Shown here: piece after piece, positions 17,942-27,636 of the stretch | Layout of the letters: the number at the start of each line of letters is the position of its first letter | How positions within the stretch are numbered: the first letter of the stretch is position 1 | Source: Mediterraneibacter massiliensis | GTDB lineage: Bacteria > Bacillota > Clostridia > Lachnospirales > Lachnospiraceae | Assembly (NCBI RefSeq): GCF_001487105.1 | Contig: NZ_LN913001.1 | Location: 1,505,902 to 1,569,901, forward strand | Length of the DNA: 64,000 nucleotides | Direction of reading: 5' to 3' | Translations under genes and position numbers: made by a program | The notes under the pieces: model-generated | Database searches by the model: none | Told to the model about the DNA's origin: nothing | The model's input: only the letters and a program-made list of their open reading frames with translations

Positions 17942-17962
17942 GTTTTAAGAGGAAAATGCCAT

Positions 17963-18652
17963 ATGAATGAAAAGCTAAGAAAATTGGAAAAACAAATCGG
18001 ATATAAGTTTCATGATTTTTCTCTCCTAGAGTGCGCGATGATGCATAGTTCTTATACAAATGAAAAGCATATGGAAAAATATTTGTGTAATGAAAGGCTG
18101 GAGTTTTTGGGAGATGCAGTCTTGGAATTGGTATCCAGTGAATATTTATTTTTAAATGAACCTAAAGTTTCAGAAGGAAAACTGACAAAGACAAGAGCCA
18201 GTATGGTATGCGAGCCTGCGCTTGCATTTTGCGCGCGGGAAATTGGATTAGGAGAGTATCTGCTTTTAGGCAGGGGAGAAGAAGCGACAGGCGGAAGACA
18301 ACGGGAGTCTATCACATCAGACGCTATGGAGGCTTTGATTGGAGCCATCTACCTGGACGGTGGTTTTACTAATGCAAAAGAGTTCGTTCATCGGTTTATT
18401 TTAACAGATTTGGAGAACAAAAAACTCTTTTATGATAGTAAAACTATTTTGCAGGAAATAGTACAGGCACAGGCAGATGAAAAAATCTGTTATCAGCTCG
18501 TAAAAGAAGAAGGTCCGGATCACAATAAATCTTTTTTTGTAGAGGTAAAAATAGGCACAAAAGTATTTGGCATAGGAGAAGGCAGGACAAAGAAAGCAGC
18601 GGAGCAAAAAGCAGCTTATGAAGCAATCTTAAGAATGAAAAAAGAAAAATAA
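17963..18652 (+). CDS. rnc: Ribonuclease III
   Basis: Double-stranded-RNA endonuclease for rRNA and mRNA processing, 229 residues. The catalytic signature NERLEFLGDAVLEL lies at about 41-54, with a second acidic pair in SDAMEALIGAIYLDGG. A C-terminal double-stranded RNA-binding domain (KTILQEIVQAQ to KKAAEQKAAYEAI) follows. AGAGGA is about 9 bases before the ATG at 17963; the longer reading frame from 17894 starts inside acpP and adds no family sequence. smc follows at 12 bases, the usual rnc-smc-ftsY order. Confidence 0.96.
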   Translation: MNEKLRKLEKQIGYKFHDFSLLECAMMHSSYTNEKHMEKYLCNERLEFLGDAVLELVSSEYLFLNEPKVSEGKLTKTRASMVCEPALAFCAREIGLGEYLLLGRGEEATGGRQRESITSDAMEALIGAIYLDGGFTNAKEFVHRFILTDLENKKLFYDSKTILQEIVQAQADEKICYQLVKEEGPDHNKSFFVEVKIGTKVFGIGEGRTKKAAEQKAAYEAILRMKKEK

Positions 18653-18664
18653 AGCGAGGAATGT

Positions 18665-21600
18665 ATGTATTTAAAAAGTATAGAGGTACAGGGATTCAAA
18701 TCTTTTGCCAATAAGATAAAATTTGAGTTCCACAATGGCATTACAGCGATCGTGGGGCCAAATGGAAGCGGCAAGAGCAATGTAGCCGATGCGGTACGCT
18801 GGGTACTCGGAGAGCAGAGGGCAAAACAGCTAAGAGGCGGCAGCATGCAGGATGTGATTTTTTCCGGAACAGAAAATAGAAGGCCGCTCAGCTATGCGTT
18901 TGTCGCGATCACTTTGGATAATTCTGATCAGCAGCTTCCGGTAGAATATAAAGAAGTGACAGTGACGAGAAAACTCTATCGTTCGGGAGAAAGTGAGTAT
19001 CTGATCAATGGATCCATGTGCCGATTAAAAGACATCAATGAAATGTTCTATGATACGGGGATCGGGAAAGAAGGCTATTCCATTATCGGACAAGGACAGA
19101 TTGATAAAATCTTAAGTGGAAAGCCAGAAGAAAGAAGAGAACTTTTTGATGAAGCTGCCGGTATCGTAAAATTTAAGAGAAGAAAGAATATGTCTGTGAA
19201 AAAATTAGAAGAAGAACAGATGAATTTGACGCGTGTAAATGATATTCTTTCAGAACTGGAACAGCAGCTTGGTCCTCTGGAAAAACAGTCGGAGATAGCA
19301 AAAGAGTATTTAAAGAAAAAAGAAGAGTTAAAAACCTACGATATCAATATGTTTCTGTTGGAAGCTGAACGAGTAAAAGAGCAGATACAGGGGATAGATG
19401 AAAAATATGAAACTGCTTCAGGAGAATTAGAAGATGTAAAATCCCGTTATGATAAGATGAAGTCTGAATATGAGGCGATTGAAGAAGAAGTAGATGAAAT
19501 CGATTATTCTATCGAGAAGGCAAAGAATCAACTGAATAAGACGACTTTGTTAAAACAACAGCTGGAGGGAAATATCAATGTTTTAAAGGAGCAGATCAAT
19601 ACAGCACGTATAAATGACGAACACTATGATAATCGTTTGCGTACGATAGGTGTAGAGATAGAGACAAGAGAAGCGCAAAAAGAAAAGCTGTACCATGAGA
19701 AAGAAAAGGTGCATGAGAAATTAAGCGAGATCTCAGGGCAGGATACGAAGGCTAAGAAGGCTCTGATCGAAGTGCAAACAAGGATTGCGCAGCGTACAGA
19801 TCAGATCGAGAAGAACAAACAGGAGATCATGGAGCTTTTGAACAATAGAGCTACTACTAAAGCGAAGATACAGCATTATGATACGACAAAGCAGCAGATC
19901 GCCTCAAGAAAAGAGATACTGGCGGCCAGCCTAAAGGAGTTGGAAGAAGAAAAGAAAAGACAAACAGAAACATTGCATGCTCGTGAGAGAGAACAAAGCC
20001 AGATCAACGGAGAGATTGTCAGCTATAAAATGCAGATAGAAGAAAATGAGAAGTTGATCGACCAGCTCAAAAGAGAACTATCAGAAAAGCAGGAAAAGCT
20101 CCGGATCGGACAGACAGCTTATCACAGAGAATCTTCACGCCTGGATTCCTTGAAAAATATTACGGAACGTTACGATGGATATGGAAACAGTATACGGAAA
20201 GTAATGGCGAACAAAGAAAAGGAAAAAGGACTGTTAGGCGTTGTGGCAGATATCATCAAAGTGGAGAAAACATACGAAATTGCTGTAGAAACCGCACTTG
20301 GAGGCAATATCCAGAATATTGTAACAGATAATGAAGAAACAGCAAAAAGAATGATATCCTATCTGAAACAGAATAAATTCGGGCGTGCTACTTTTCTTCC
20401 GCTTACCAGTATGTCAAAAGGAAGTGGGATACGCACGCCGGAAGCTTTAAAAGAGAAGGGCGTGATCGGACTTGCCAATACATTGGTGCAGGTGGATCAA
20501 AAGTTTTTAGCCCTGGCAGATCAGCTTTTGGGACGAACGATCGTGGTAGAGAAGATCGACCATGGAATACAGCTTGCTAAGAAGTATCGGCAGTCTCTGC
20601 GTATCGTGACGCTGGAGGGAGAATTGATCAATCCGGGCGGCGCTATGACAGGCGGCGCTTTCAAGAATTCGAGCAATTTGTTAAGCAGGAGAAGAGAAAT
20701 CGAGGAGTTTGAGAAAACCGTCTCCATGCTCAAAGCAGATATGGACGAGATGGAACAATCTGTCAACAGTGTGAAACAAAAGCGTACAGTATGTTATAAC
20801 GAGATTGATGAAATACAGGAAAAGCTCAGGAAAGCATCGGTCATTGAAAATACGGTAAAAATGTACATCGAGCAGATCAAAAGCCGGCAGGAAGAGATAG
20901 CAAACCGCGTGCTCTCTTATGCGAAAGAACAGGAAAATTTGGAAAATGATCTGGCGGAAATTGTGGAAAATGAAGATTCTATTCAAGTGGAATTAGAGAC
21001 TTCTGAAGATCTGGAACAAGAATTAAATGCGGTGATTGAAAAATTAAATGCTGCACTTTCCGAAGATAAAGAGTTGGAAGCGGCACAGATACGTACAGTG
21101 GAGGAAGTACACTTATCTCTTGCGGGCCTGGAACAGCAAAATGCATTTATTTTAGAAAATGTAAGCCGTATCGAAGAAGAAATAGAGAAGTTTTCCGCAG
21201 AATTAAAGGAATTAGATGTAAATAAGGGAAACGCAGCGGAAGATATAGAGAAGAAAGAGAAGGAAATAAAAGAACTGAAAGATACGATTGAAAATTCCAA
21301 GGATTTATTTGCTGAGATAGAAACAGAGATCCGGGTGCAGGTGAAAAAGCGGGAAGAATTAAACCAAAAGCATAAAGATTTTTTGGAAAAACGAGAGGAA
21401 CTATCGAAACATATGGCAGACTTGGATAAAGAATGTTTCCGCTTGAACAGCCAGAAAGAATCTTATGAAGAGGCCTCGGAAAAATTGATGAATTATATGT
21501 GGGAAGAATATGAGATCACATATAATCACGCAATAGAACTTCGAAATGAGAACCTGACAGATCTGGCGCATATGAAACGGCAGATCCAATCGCTGAAAAA

Positions 21601-22225
21601 CGACATACGCAAATTAGGCAGCGTTAATGTCAATGCTATCGAAGATTATAAAAATCTGCTGGAGAGATATTCTTTTCTGAAAAATCAGCACGATGACCTG
21701 GTAGAAGCAGAAAAATCTTTGCAGCAGATCATCGGGGAATTGGACGTTGCTATGCGAAAGCAGTTTGAAGAACAGTTCGCGCGTATTTCAGAGGAATTCG
21801 ATCATGTCTTTAAGCAGTTGTTCGGGGGCGGAAAAGGGACACTGGAACTGATGGAGGATGAAGATATACTGGAAGCAGGGATCCGCATCATTGCACAGCC
21901 TCCGGGAAAAAAATTACAGAATATGATGCAGCTTTCCGGCGGGGAAAAGGCTCTGACAGCAATCGCTTTGCTATTTGCTATCCAGAATTTGAAGCCCTCC
22001 CCATTCTGTCTCTTAGATGAGATAGAAGCGGCGTTAGACGATAACAATGTAGAACGTTTTGCACAGTATCTGCACAAGCTGACAAAGAGTACACAGTTTA
22101 TTGTGATCACGCACCGGAGAGGGACGATGACATCTGCGGACAGACTGTATGGGATCACGATGCAGGAGAAGGGAGTTTCTACTCTTGTATCTGTAGATTT
22201 ATTGGAAAAAGAACTGGAACAATAG
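18665..22225 (+). CDS. smc: Chromosome partition protein SMC
   Basis: Condensin ATPase that folds and segregates the chromosome with ScpA/ScpB. 1186 residues. The head contains Walker A GPNGSGKSN (31-39). Two long coiled coils flank the hinge at about 515-660 (GLLGVVADIIKVEKTYE). The C-terminal head has the ABC signature LSGGEKALTAIALLFA (~1092) and Walker B CLLDEIEAALDD (~1115). GCGAGG precedes the ATG. The gene lies between rnc and ftsY. Confidence 0.98.
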   Translation: MYLKSIEVQGFKSFANKIKFEFHNGITAIVGPNGSGKSNVADAVRWVLGEQRAKQLRGGSMQDVIFSGTENRRPLSYAFVAITLDNSDQQLPVEYKEVTVTRKLYRSGESEYLINGSMCRLKDINEMFYDTGIGKEGYSIIGQGQIDKILSGKPEERRELFDEAAGIVKFKRRKNMSVKKLEEEQMNLTRVNDILSELEQQLGPLEKQSEIAKEYLKKKEELKTYDINMFLLEAERVKEQIQGIDEKYETASGELEDVKSRYDKMKSEYEAIEEEVDEIDYSIEKAKNQLNKTTLLKQQLEGNINVLKEQINTARINDEHYDNRLRTIGVEIETREAQKEKLYHEKEKVHEKLSEISGQDTKAKKALIEVQTRIAQRTDQIEKNKQEIMELLNNRATTKAKIQHYDTTKQQIASRKEILAASLKELEEEKKRQTETLHAREREQSQINGEIVSYKMQIEENEKLIDQLKRELSEKQEKLRIGQTAYHRESSRLDSLKNITERYDGYGNSIRKVMANKEKEKGLLGVVADIIKVEKTYEIAVETALGGNIQNIVTDNEETAKRMISYLKQNKFGRATFLPLTSMSKGSGIRTPEALKEKGVIGLANTLVQVDQKFLALADQLLGRTIVVEKIDHGIQLAKKYRQSLRIVTLEGELINPGGAMTGGAFKNSSNLLSRRREIEEFEKTVSMLKADMDEMEQSVNSVKQKRTVCYNEIDEIQEKLRKASVIENTVKMYIEQIKSRQEEIANRVLSYAKEQENLENDLAEIVENEDSIQVELETSEDLEQELNAVIEKLNAALSEDKELEAAQIRTVEEVHLSLAGLEQQNAFILENVSRIEEEIEKFSAELKELDVNKGNAAEDIEKKEKEIKELKDTIENSKDLFAEIETEIRVQVKKREELNQKHKDFLEKREELSKHMADLDKECFRLNSQKESYEEASEKLMNYMWEEYEITYNHAIELRNENLTDLAHMKRQIQSLKNDIRKLGSVNVNAIEDYKNLLERYSFLKNQHDDLVEAEKSLQQIIGELDVAMRKQFEEQFARISEEFDHVFKQLFGGGKGTLELMEDEDILEAGIRIIAQPPGKKLQNMMQLSGGEKALTAIALLFAIQNLKPSPFCLLDEIEAALDDNNVERFAQYLHKLTKSTQFIVITHRRGTMTSADRLYGITMQEKGVSTLVSVDLLEKELEQ

Positions 22226-22238
22226 AAGGAGGCAGAAA

Positions 22239-23180
22239 ATGGAAGAAAAACAAGGCTTTTTTAAACGGCTCGTCGAGGGACTTGGAAAAACGAGAGATCA
22301 TATTGTCTCTGGTATAGACGGCATATTTCACGGATTCTCCCAGATAGATGATGATTTTTACGAAGAATTGGAAGAAACTTTGATCATGGGAGACCTAGGT
22401 GTGCGGACAACGATGGAGATCATAGACAATCTGAAGGAGAAAGTGCGCAGTGAACATATAAAAGAGCCTGTACAGTGCAGACAACTGTTGATAGACAGTA
22501 TCCGGGAACAGATGTATGTGGGCGAGACTGCATACGAATTTGAAGAGAAAACTTCGGTGGTGTTTGTGATAGGAGTAAATGGTGTCGGGAAAACGACGAC
22601 TATCGGAAAACTGGCAGGAAAACTGCACGCTCAGGGGAAAAAAGTGATTCTAGCGGCAGCAGATACATTTCGTGCCGCGGCAAAAGAACAGCTAACAGAA
22701 TGGGCAAATCGGTCCAACGCAGAACTGATCGGCGGACAAGAAGGATCCGATCCCGCCTCGATCGTCTATGATGCAGTAGCAGCTGCAAAAGCAAGAAAGG
22801 CAGATGTATTGCTCTGTGATACAGCAGGAAGACTTCATAATAAGAAGAATCTGATGGAAGAACTTAAAAAGATCGACCGTGTGCTCAATCGGGAATACCC
22901 AGAAGCTTACCGGGAGACATTGGTCGTATTAGATGCGACTACAGGGCAGAATGCACTTGCACAGGCAAAAGAATTCAACGAGGCGGCAGAGATTACAGGA
23001 GTGATCTTGACAAAGATGGACGGAACGGCCAAAGGCGGGATCGCTGTTGCAATTCAGGCAGAACTTGGTATTCCTGTAAAATATATCGGAGTGGGAGAAA
23101 AGATAGAAGATCTCCAGAAATTTGATGCAGACGAGTTTGTAAACGCGCTATTTTATACGGCAGACGAGAAAGAAGGGTGA
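22239..23180 (+). CDS. ftsY: Signal recognition particle receptor FtsY
   Basis: GTPase that receives the SRP-ribosome complex at the membrane. 313 residues. The acidic A domain is almost absent; the protein starts with a short amphipathic region (FFKRLVEGLGKTRDHIV) and goes straight to the NG core. G1 GVNGVGKTTT is near residue 111, G3 DTAGRLH near 194, and G4 TKMDGTAKGG follows. AAGGAGG precedes the ATG. 13 bases after smc. Confidence 0.97.
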   Translation: MEEKQGFFKRLVEGLGKTRDHIVSGIDGIFHGFSQIDDDFYEELEETLIMGDLGVRTTMEIIDNLKEKVRSEHIKEPVQCRQLLIDSIREQMYVGETAYEFEEKTSVVFVIGVNGVGKTTTIGKLAGKLHAQGKKVILAAADTFRAAAKEQLTEWANRSNAELIGGQEGSDPASIVYDAVAAAKARKADVLLCDTAGRLHNKKNLMEELKKIDRVLNREYPEAYRETLVVLDATTGQNALAQAKEFNEAAEITGVILTKMDGTAKGGIAVAIQAELGIPVKYIGVGEKIEDLQKFDADEFVNALFYTADEKEG

Positions 23181-23183
23181 AAA

Positions 23184-24398
23184 ATGCTGACATTGGAAAA
23201 ATTTGAAAAAGCAAGTGATATCGTAAAACAGGTGACGAATCCTACAAAATTGGTGTACAGTGACTATCTAAGTGCGCAGACTGGAGGAAAAGTCTACTTA
23301 AAACCGGAGAATATGCAGTATACAGGGGCCTATAAAGTGAGAGGCGCCTACTACAAGATCAGTACACTGACAGAGGAAGAAAGAGAAAGAGGACTGATCA
23401 CAGCTTCCGCAGGCAACCATGCCCAGGGAGTTGCCTATGCGGCGCAGAAATATGGATGCAAGGCAACGATCGTTATGCCGACTGTAACACCTCTTATCAA
23501 AGTAAACAGAACAAAAAATTATGGGGCAGAAGTCATCTTATATGGAGACGTCTATGATGATGCATGTGCGTATGCCATGGAATTGGCAGAAAAGAACGGG
23601 TATACATTTGTTCATCCGTTTGATGATCTGGATGTAGCGACCGGACAGGGGACGATCGCTATGGAGATTGTCCAGGAGTTACCCACAGTAGATTATATTT
23701 TTGTTCCGATCGGAGGGGGCGGACTTGTGACAGGAATTTCCACATTGGCAAAAATGCTCAATCCCAAAATTAAAGTGATCGGTGTAGAACCTGCCGAGGC
23801 GGCAAGCATGACGGCAGCGCTTGCAGCAGGCGAGGTCGTAGAATTAGACAGTGCGGATACGATCGCAGACGGAACCGCGGTAAAGAAAGTAGGAGAGAAG
23901 ATATTCCCCTACGTAAAGGAAAATGTAGATGATGTTCTGCTTGTAGAGGATGATGAACTTATCGGAGCTTTTTTAGATCTTGTGGAAAACCATAAGATGA
24001 TCGTGGAAAATTCTGGTCTGCTTTCTATAGCTGCACTAAAGCAGATGGATTTAAAAGGAAAAAAAGTAGTGTGTATTTTGAGTGGCGGTAATATGGATGT
24101 GATCACAATGGCATCTATCGTGCAGCATGGATTGATCCAGCGAGACAGGATCTTTTCTGTATCCGTACTTTTGCCGGACAAGCCAGGTGAACTGGTGAGT
24201 GTGGCGGCGACGATCGCAGAGGCAAAGGGCAATGTGATCAAACTGGAACACAATCAGTTTGTAAGCACAAACCGTAATGCAGCAGTAGAACTACGTATTA
24301 CAATGGAAGCTTTTGGAACAGAGCATAAGAAGAAAATATTGGATGCCTTGGAAAAGAAAGGATTCCGTCCTAAGTTGATCAGCGCAAAATTGTATTAA
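23184..24398 (+). CDS. ilvA: Threonine ammonia-lyase
   Basis: PLP enzyme that deaminates threonine to 2-oxobutanoate and ammonia. 404 residues. The PLP lysine is Lys51 in TGAYKVRGAYY; the phosphate-binding glycine loop is PIGGGGLVTG. A single ACT domain occupies about the last 75 residues (VSVLLPDKPGELVSVAATI). The single ACT domain and length fit the short ilvA/tdcB type rather than the ~510-residue biosynthetic form, so a catabolic role is also possible. It starts 3 bases after ftsY and could be co-transcribed with it. Confidence 0.92.
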   Translation: MLTLEKFEKASDIVKQVTNPTKLVYSDYLSAQTGGKVYLKPENMQYTGAYKVRGAYYKISTLTEEERERGLITASAGNHAQGVAYAAQKYGCKATIVMPTVTPLIKVNRTKNYGAEVILYGDVYDDACAYAMELAEKNGYTFVHPFDDLDVATGQGTIAMEIVQELPTVDYIFVPIGGGGLVTGISTLAKMLNPKIKVIGVEPAEAASMTAALAAGEVVELDSADTIADGTAVKKVGEKIFPYVKENVDDVLLVEDDELIGAFLDLVENHKMIVENSGLLSIAALKQMDLKGKKVVCILSGGNMDVITMASIVQHGLIQRDRIFSVSVLLPDKPGELVSVAATIAEAKGNVIKLEHNQFVSTNRNAAVELRITMEAFGTEHKKKILDALEKKGFRPKLISAKLY

Positions 24399-24469
24399 TG
24401 GATTTGCACAGGGGCATAACCGGATATATACAGACAGCAGTGAAAAGAAACAAATAGAGAGGCGACGAT

Positions 24470-24949
24470 ATGGATAGAAAAAGACCGCAAAAGGGCGATG
24501 TCTATATACATTTTAAGGGGAAACAGTATCAGATCATTTGCATTGCCATGCATACCGAGACGGAAGAAGAACTGGTCGTGTATCAGGCGCTGTATGGAAA
24601 CAGGGGGATCTATGCTAGGCCATTAGATATGTTTCTAAGTCCGGTAGACCTAGAAAAGTATCCGGAGGCAAGACAGAAATACCGGTTTGAACTTGTTAAG
24701 GAGGAAAAGAAGGATATAACAGAAGCAAGTGGTCCGCATCTTCTTCCTGTATTTTTGGAACTTGACAGAAATGAGGAAAGAATAGAATTCCTCCAGAGGA
24801 ATAAACGAAAACTGAACGATACGTTTCTGACCGCGGCAGCAGAAAGCTTGGAATATGTGGAGAAAAAAGGTACATTGGAAGAACGCTATCAAGATATGCT
24901 TAAGTTTTTAAAAACGAAAATAAAGTATGAAAGAAGCAGATTACGGTAA
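24470..24949 (+). CDS. DUF1653 domain protein
   Basis: A 159-residue protein. The N-terminal ~65 residues match DUF1653 (GDVYIHFKGKQYQI, ELVVYQALYGNRGIYARPLDMF), a small beta-rich fold of unknown role. The C-terminal part (about 90-159) is charged and helical (FLQRNKRKLNDTFLTAAAESLEY) and not recognised. GAGGCGA precedes the ATG. It stands 71 bases after ilvA and 42 before the zinc-ribbon gene. Confidence 0.82.
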   Translation: MDRKRPQKGDVYIHFKGKQYQIICIAMHTETEEELVVYQALYGNRGIYARPLDMFLSPVDLEKYPEARQKYRFELVKEEKKDITEASGPHLLPVFLELDRNEERIEFLQRNKRKLNDTFLTAAAESLEYVEKKGTLEERYQDMLKFLKTKIKYERSRLR

Positions 24950-24991
24950 AATACACGTAAAAAATTCAAGAATAAAAAGAGGAAAAAGAGT

Positions 24992-25612
24992 ATGTTTTGT
25001 GGGAATTGTGGAAAAAAACTGGAAGACGGTTATGTCTTTTGCCCGTCTTGTGGAAAGAAAGCGTTTGATATTCCGGAAAATAACCAATCCGCCGCACTAT
25101 ATCAGACGGCAGTGAGCAATACAGAAAACAGTCAAAATATGTATTTCCCGGCATTAACCGGATATTTAAACACATTAAATACAAGATTTGAAGAACAGGC
25201 CGAATTTGTATCTTCTTTGCACAGTTATCTGTATATATCAAAAAGAATGTCGGCAGCGCTTGTAAATATGCATCAATATTTTTTCATTACACAAAATGAT
25301 AACGCCGATTATCAAATTATGGAAAACTATACAAAAGCCTGTGTGCAGTATGCGCTGGATAATTATAAGGGACTGCCGCGAGGACTTCAAAAAGGTGTCG
25401 GCATCTATGCAGTGATGTGTCAGACAAAAGCAGATCCAAACGCAGTTGCCTATACAAAGAAAAAACCCAATAAGCACTATGCGGCCTTTGAGCTTCCGAT
25501 CGTCGTGGATTTAAGTAAAAGACAGATAGAATATATGGAAACCACTCCTGCATGGGGATTCGCGATGTGGAAAGGAATAAAAAAAGCAGCACAGACTATG
25601 CTGATCCCGTAA
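24992..25612 (+). CDS. Zinc-ribbon protein of unknown function
   Basis: 206 residues. The N-terminus is a zinc ribbon with two CxxC knuckles (MFCGNCGKKLEDGYVFCPSCGKKA). The remaining ~170 residues are not recognised. They are predicted soluble, rich in Tyr and Ala, and have no signal peptide or membrane segment. The C-terminal half contains a long polar stretch followed by FELPIVVDLSKRQIEY and a Trp-rich end. AAAGAGG lies upstream. The gene ends 66 bases before the IS1182 copy, so the element may have separated it from its natural terminator. Confidence 0.75.
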   Translation: MFCGNCGKKLEDGYVFCPSCGKKAFDIPENNQSAALYQTAVSNTENSQNMYFPALTGYLNTLNTRFEEQAEFVSSLHSYLYISKRMSAALVNMHQYFFITQNDNADYQIMENYTKACVQYALDNYKGLPRGLQKGVGIYAVMCQTKADPNAVAYTKKKPNKHYAAFELPIVVDLSKRQIEYMETTPAWGFAMWKGIKKAAQTMLIP

Positions 25613-25678
25613 ATATAAACGTAACTGTGATAACGGTATGCTGCAAAAGCGGGGGATTTCGGCAATCGCTGAATGAAG

Positions 25679-25695
25679 AAGGGGCTGTGAAAAAA
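25679..25695. repeat. Left inverted repeat of IS1182 element
   Basis: AAGGGGCTGTGAAAAAA, exact reverse complement of the right end at 27454-27470. Confidence 0.92.
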
Positions 25696-25710
25696 GCATA
25701 GCCTAAAAAC

Positions 25711-25753
25711 AAAGAAGGACCATGGGTCAAAAATAAGCCCAAGGTCCTTCTTT
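25711..25753 (+). terminator. Hairpin inside the IS upstream of the transposase
   Basis: AAAGAAGGACC (25711-25721) pairs perfectly with GGTCCTTCTTT (25743-25753), with an inner TGGG/CCCA pair (23-26 with 38-41) and T-rich end. It lies between the left repeat and the transposase and probably blocks readthrough from neighbouring genes, a known way for insertion sequences to limit transposase expression. Confidence 0.8.
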
Positions 25754-25770
25754 TGTGTTAAAATTAACTT

Positions 25771-27348
25771 GTGATGATAATTATTAACAAGTCTAATTCT
25801 AACGCAAAACAGGCAGTTTTGCCAATACTTATTTCGGATTATCTGGATATCTGTGATCCAGTGCTGACATTTGACCGTTTTATGGAGGAAATGGATTTGG
25901 AGAAATATCTGAAAGGAATCCCGAAACACTATACGGGAAGACTCAGATACAACCCGGTCAGCATGCTGAAAACAGTCTTATTCGGATTTATGGCAAACGG
26001 GTATATCTCACTACGGGAACTGGAAGACAGTTGCAAGGTGAATCTTCGCTTCATGTACCTTATGGATCATGAAACCCCGTCTTATAGGACATTCGGCTAC
26101 TTTATCAACGAAGTGCTCGGAGATTCTATCGAAGAGATATTTAACGATATCAACCGGAAGATCTTTGAAACAGAACATGTGGATCTGCAGCATCTGTATA
26201 TCGACGGTTCCAAATTTGAAGCAAATGCAAACAAATATTCCTGGGTATGGAAAAAGGCAACCGAGAAGTCCAGATACCGCTTGTTTGATAGGATTACGAA
26301 ACTTCTGCAGGAGATCAATGAAGAGATTGCTTATACTGGGACAAGGCTCTGTATCAATACGGAGTATGCACCGGAATACCTAAAGGAGGCCGTCGGCAAA
26401 TATGCTCAGATGTGGCAGATAGACGAAACCACATTTGTACATGGCCGTGGCCATCATAAATCGATGCAGCAGCGTCACTATGAGAAGCTGATGGAATATG
26501 CGGAAAAATTGGAAGAATATGTGGAGAAAATCCATATATGCGGAGAAGGGCGGAACAGCTATTCCAAGACGGACCATTCCGCAACATTTATGCGTATCAA
26601 GACAGATTATATGGGAAATGATCAGCTGCTTCCTGCCTATAATGTCCAGATCGGTGTTGCAGATGAATATATAGCAGTAGTAGAGGTGAATCAATACCGC
26701 AGCGACATGGACTGCTTTGTGCCGCTGATGGACAAGTTCAAAGATATTTATGGATTCTATCCGAAATATCCTGTTGCAGATGCCGGCTACGGTTCCTACA
26801 ACAATTACATTTTTTGTGAGCAGAATGAAATGGAAAAGTATATGAAGTTTCCAATGTTCAAGAAGGAAACAACGGATAAGAAATATCAGGAAGACCCATT
26901 CAGAGCAGCCAACTTTCCGATTGGCGAAGATGGAATGATGCGGTGCCCGAATGGAAAAGCCTTTCACTTGCAGTATCGCCAAAATGTAAAAGGGAATGCA
27001 TACGGCAGACAGGAAGAAGTGTATCAATGCGAAGACTGTAGCGGATGTCCGTATGCAGAGAAGTGTAAAAAGACAGATAAGAACCGTACGGTGCGGGTCA
27101 ATCGAGAACTCACAGCCATGCACCGTGAAGTGATAGAAAATCTGGAAAGCATCCAGGGAGCACTGCTCAGGATGAACCGTTCGATACAGGCGGAAGGAAC
27201 ATTCGGTATTATGAAGAATGATCGATGGTATAAGCGAATCGTACGAAGAGGAATAGAATCGGTTCGGCTGGAAGTATTTCTGGTTTCTATTGGACAGAAT
27301 CTCTATAAATTTCACAATAAAAAGATAAGGTCTGCAGCCGCCGCATAA
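25771..27348 (+). CDS. IS1182 family transposase
   Basis: A 525-residue DDE transposase. The N-terminal DUF772-type region (RYNPVSMLKTVLFGFMANGYISLRELEDSC) precedes the catalytic domain, with DLQHLYIDGSKFEANANKY (first Asp) and KYPVADAGYGS (second Asp). A cysteine set (CEDCSGCPYAEKC) comes before the C-terminal end. The QAEGTFGIMKNDRWYKR segment supplies the catalytic Glu. The frame is intact and probably functional. ATG codons at 25771 and 25774 are both possible; neither has a clear ribosome-binding site, in line with low expression. Confidence 0.95.
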   Translation: MMIIINKSNSNAKQAVLPILISDYLDICDPVLTFDRFMEEMDLEKYLKGIPKHYTGRLRYNPVSMLKTVLFGFMANGYISLRELEDSCKVNLRFMYLMDHETPSYRTFGYFINEVLGDSIEEIFNDINRKIFETEHVDLQHLYIDGSKFEANANKYSWVWKKATEKSRYRLFDRITKLLQEINEEIAYTGTRLCINTEYAPEYLKEAVGKYAQMWQIDETTFVHGRGHHKSMQQRHYEKLMEYAEKLEEYVEKIHICGEGRNSYSKTDHSATFMRIKTDYMGNDQLLPAYNVQIGVADEYIAVVEVNQYRSDMDCFVPLMDKFKDIYGFYPKYPVADAGYGSYNNYIFCEQNEMEKYMKFPMFKKETTDKKYQEDPFRAANFPIGEDGMMRCPNGKAFHLQYRQNVKGNAYGRQEEVYQCEDCSGCPYAEKCKKTDKNRTVRVNRELTAMHREVIENLESIQGALLRMNRSIQAEGTFGIMKNDRWYKRIVRRGIESVRLEVFLVSIGQNLYKFHNKKIRSAAAA

Positions 27349-27453
27349 GCCATTCAATCATTAGACTTATGGGGGGTAAGGGGGAGTTATACGCATTTTT
27401 AGAAAAAAATGTGCTTATGTATAAAAAGAGGACTGTGAAAAAATGATTTCTCA

Positions 27454-27470
27454 TTTTTTCACAGCCCCTT
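27454..27470. repeat. Right inverted repeat of IS1182 element
   Basis: TTTTTTCACAGCCCCTT, exact reverse complement of the left end. The sequence just inside it (GACTGTGAAAAAATGA) makes a partial second copy and a local hairpin. Confidence 0.92.
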
Positions 27471-27636
27471 TTCGCGCTGTTTGTTGTTTCGCTAAATTTA
27501 TTATAAAAGGACGTATGAAATGTATATGTTGCGGTATGCTCTGATGAGCGAATATTTCACACATACGCTTTCGCTGTTTACGTACTTTCTACGACAAATT
27601 TTACTTTCTCTATAACAGGCAGTTCATCAGTTGGAG

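Larger units (their letters stand above)
25679..27470 (+). mobile_element. IS1182-family insertion sequence, apparently complete
   Basis: 1792 bp bounded by perfect 17-bp inverted repeats AAGGGGCTGTGAAAAAA (25679-25695) and its complement (27454-27470). It carries one intact transposase gene. No convincing target-site duplication is visible next to the repeats. Both outer flanks resemble the flanks of a palindromic terminator repeat at 39.4 kb, which suggests insertion in such a palindrome. Confidence 0.9.

Noticed and set aside
26380..27357. 325-codon open frame on the minus strand
   Set aside because: It is fully antisense to the intact transposase, shows no recognisable domain and has the Cys/His/Ile-rich composition of a shadow frame.
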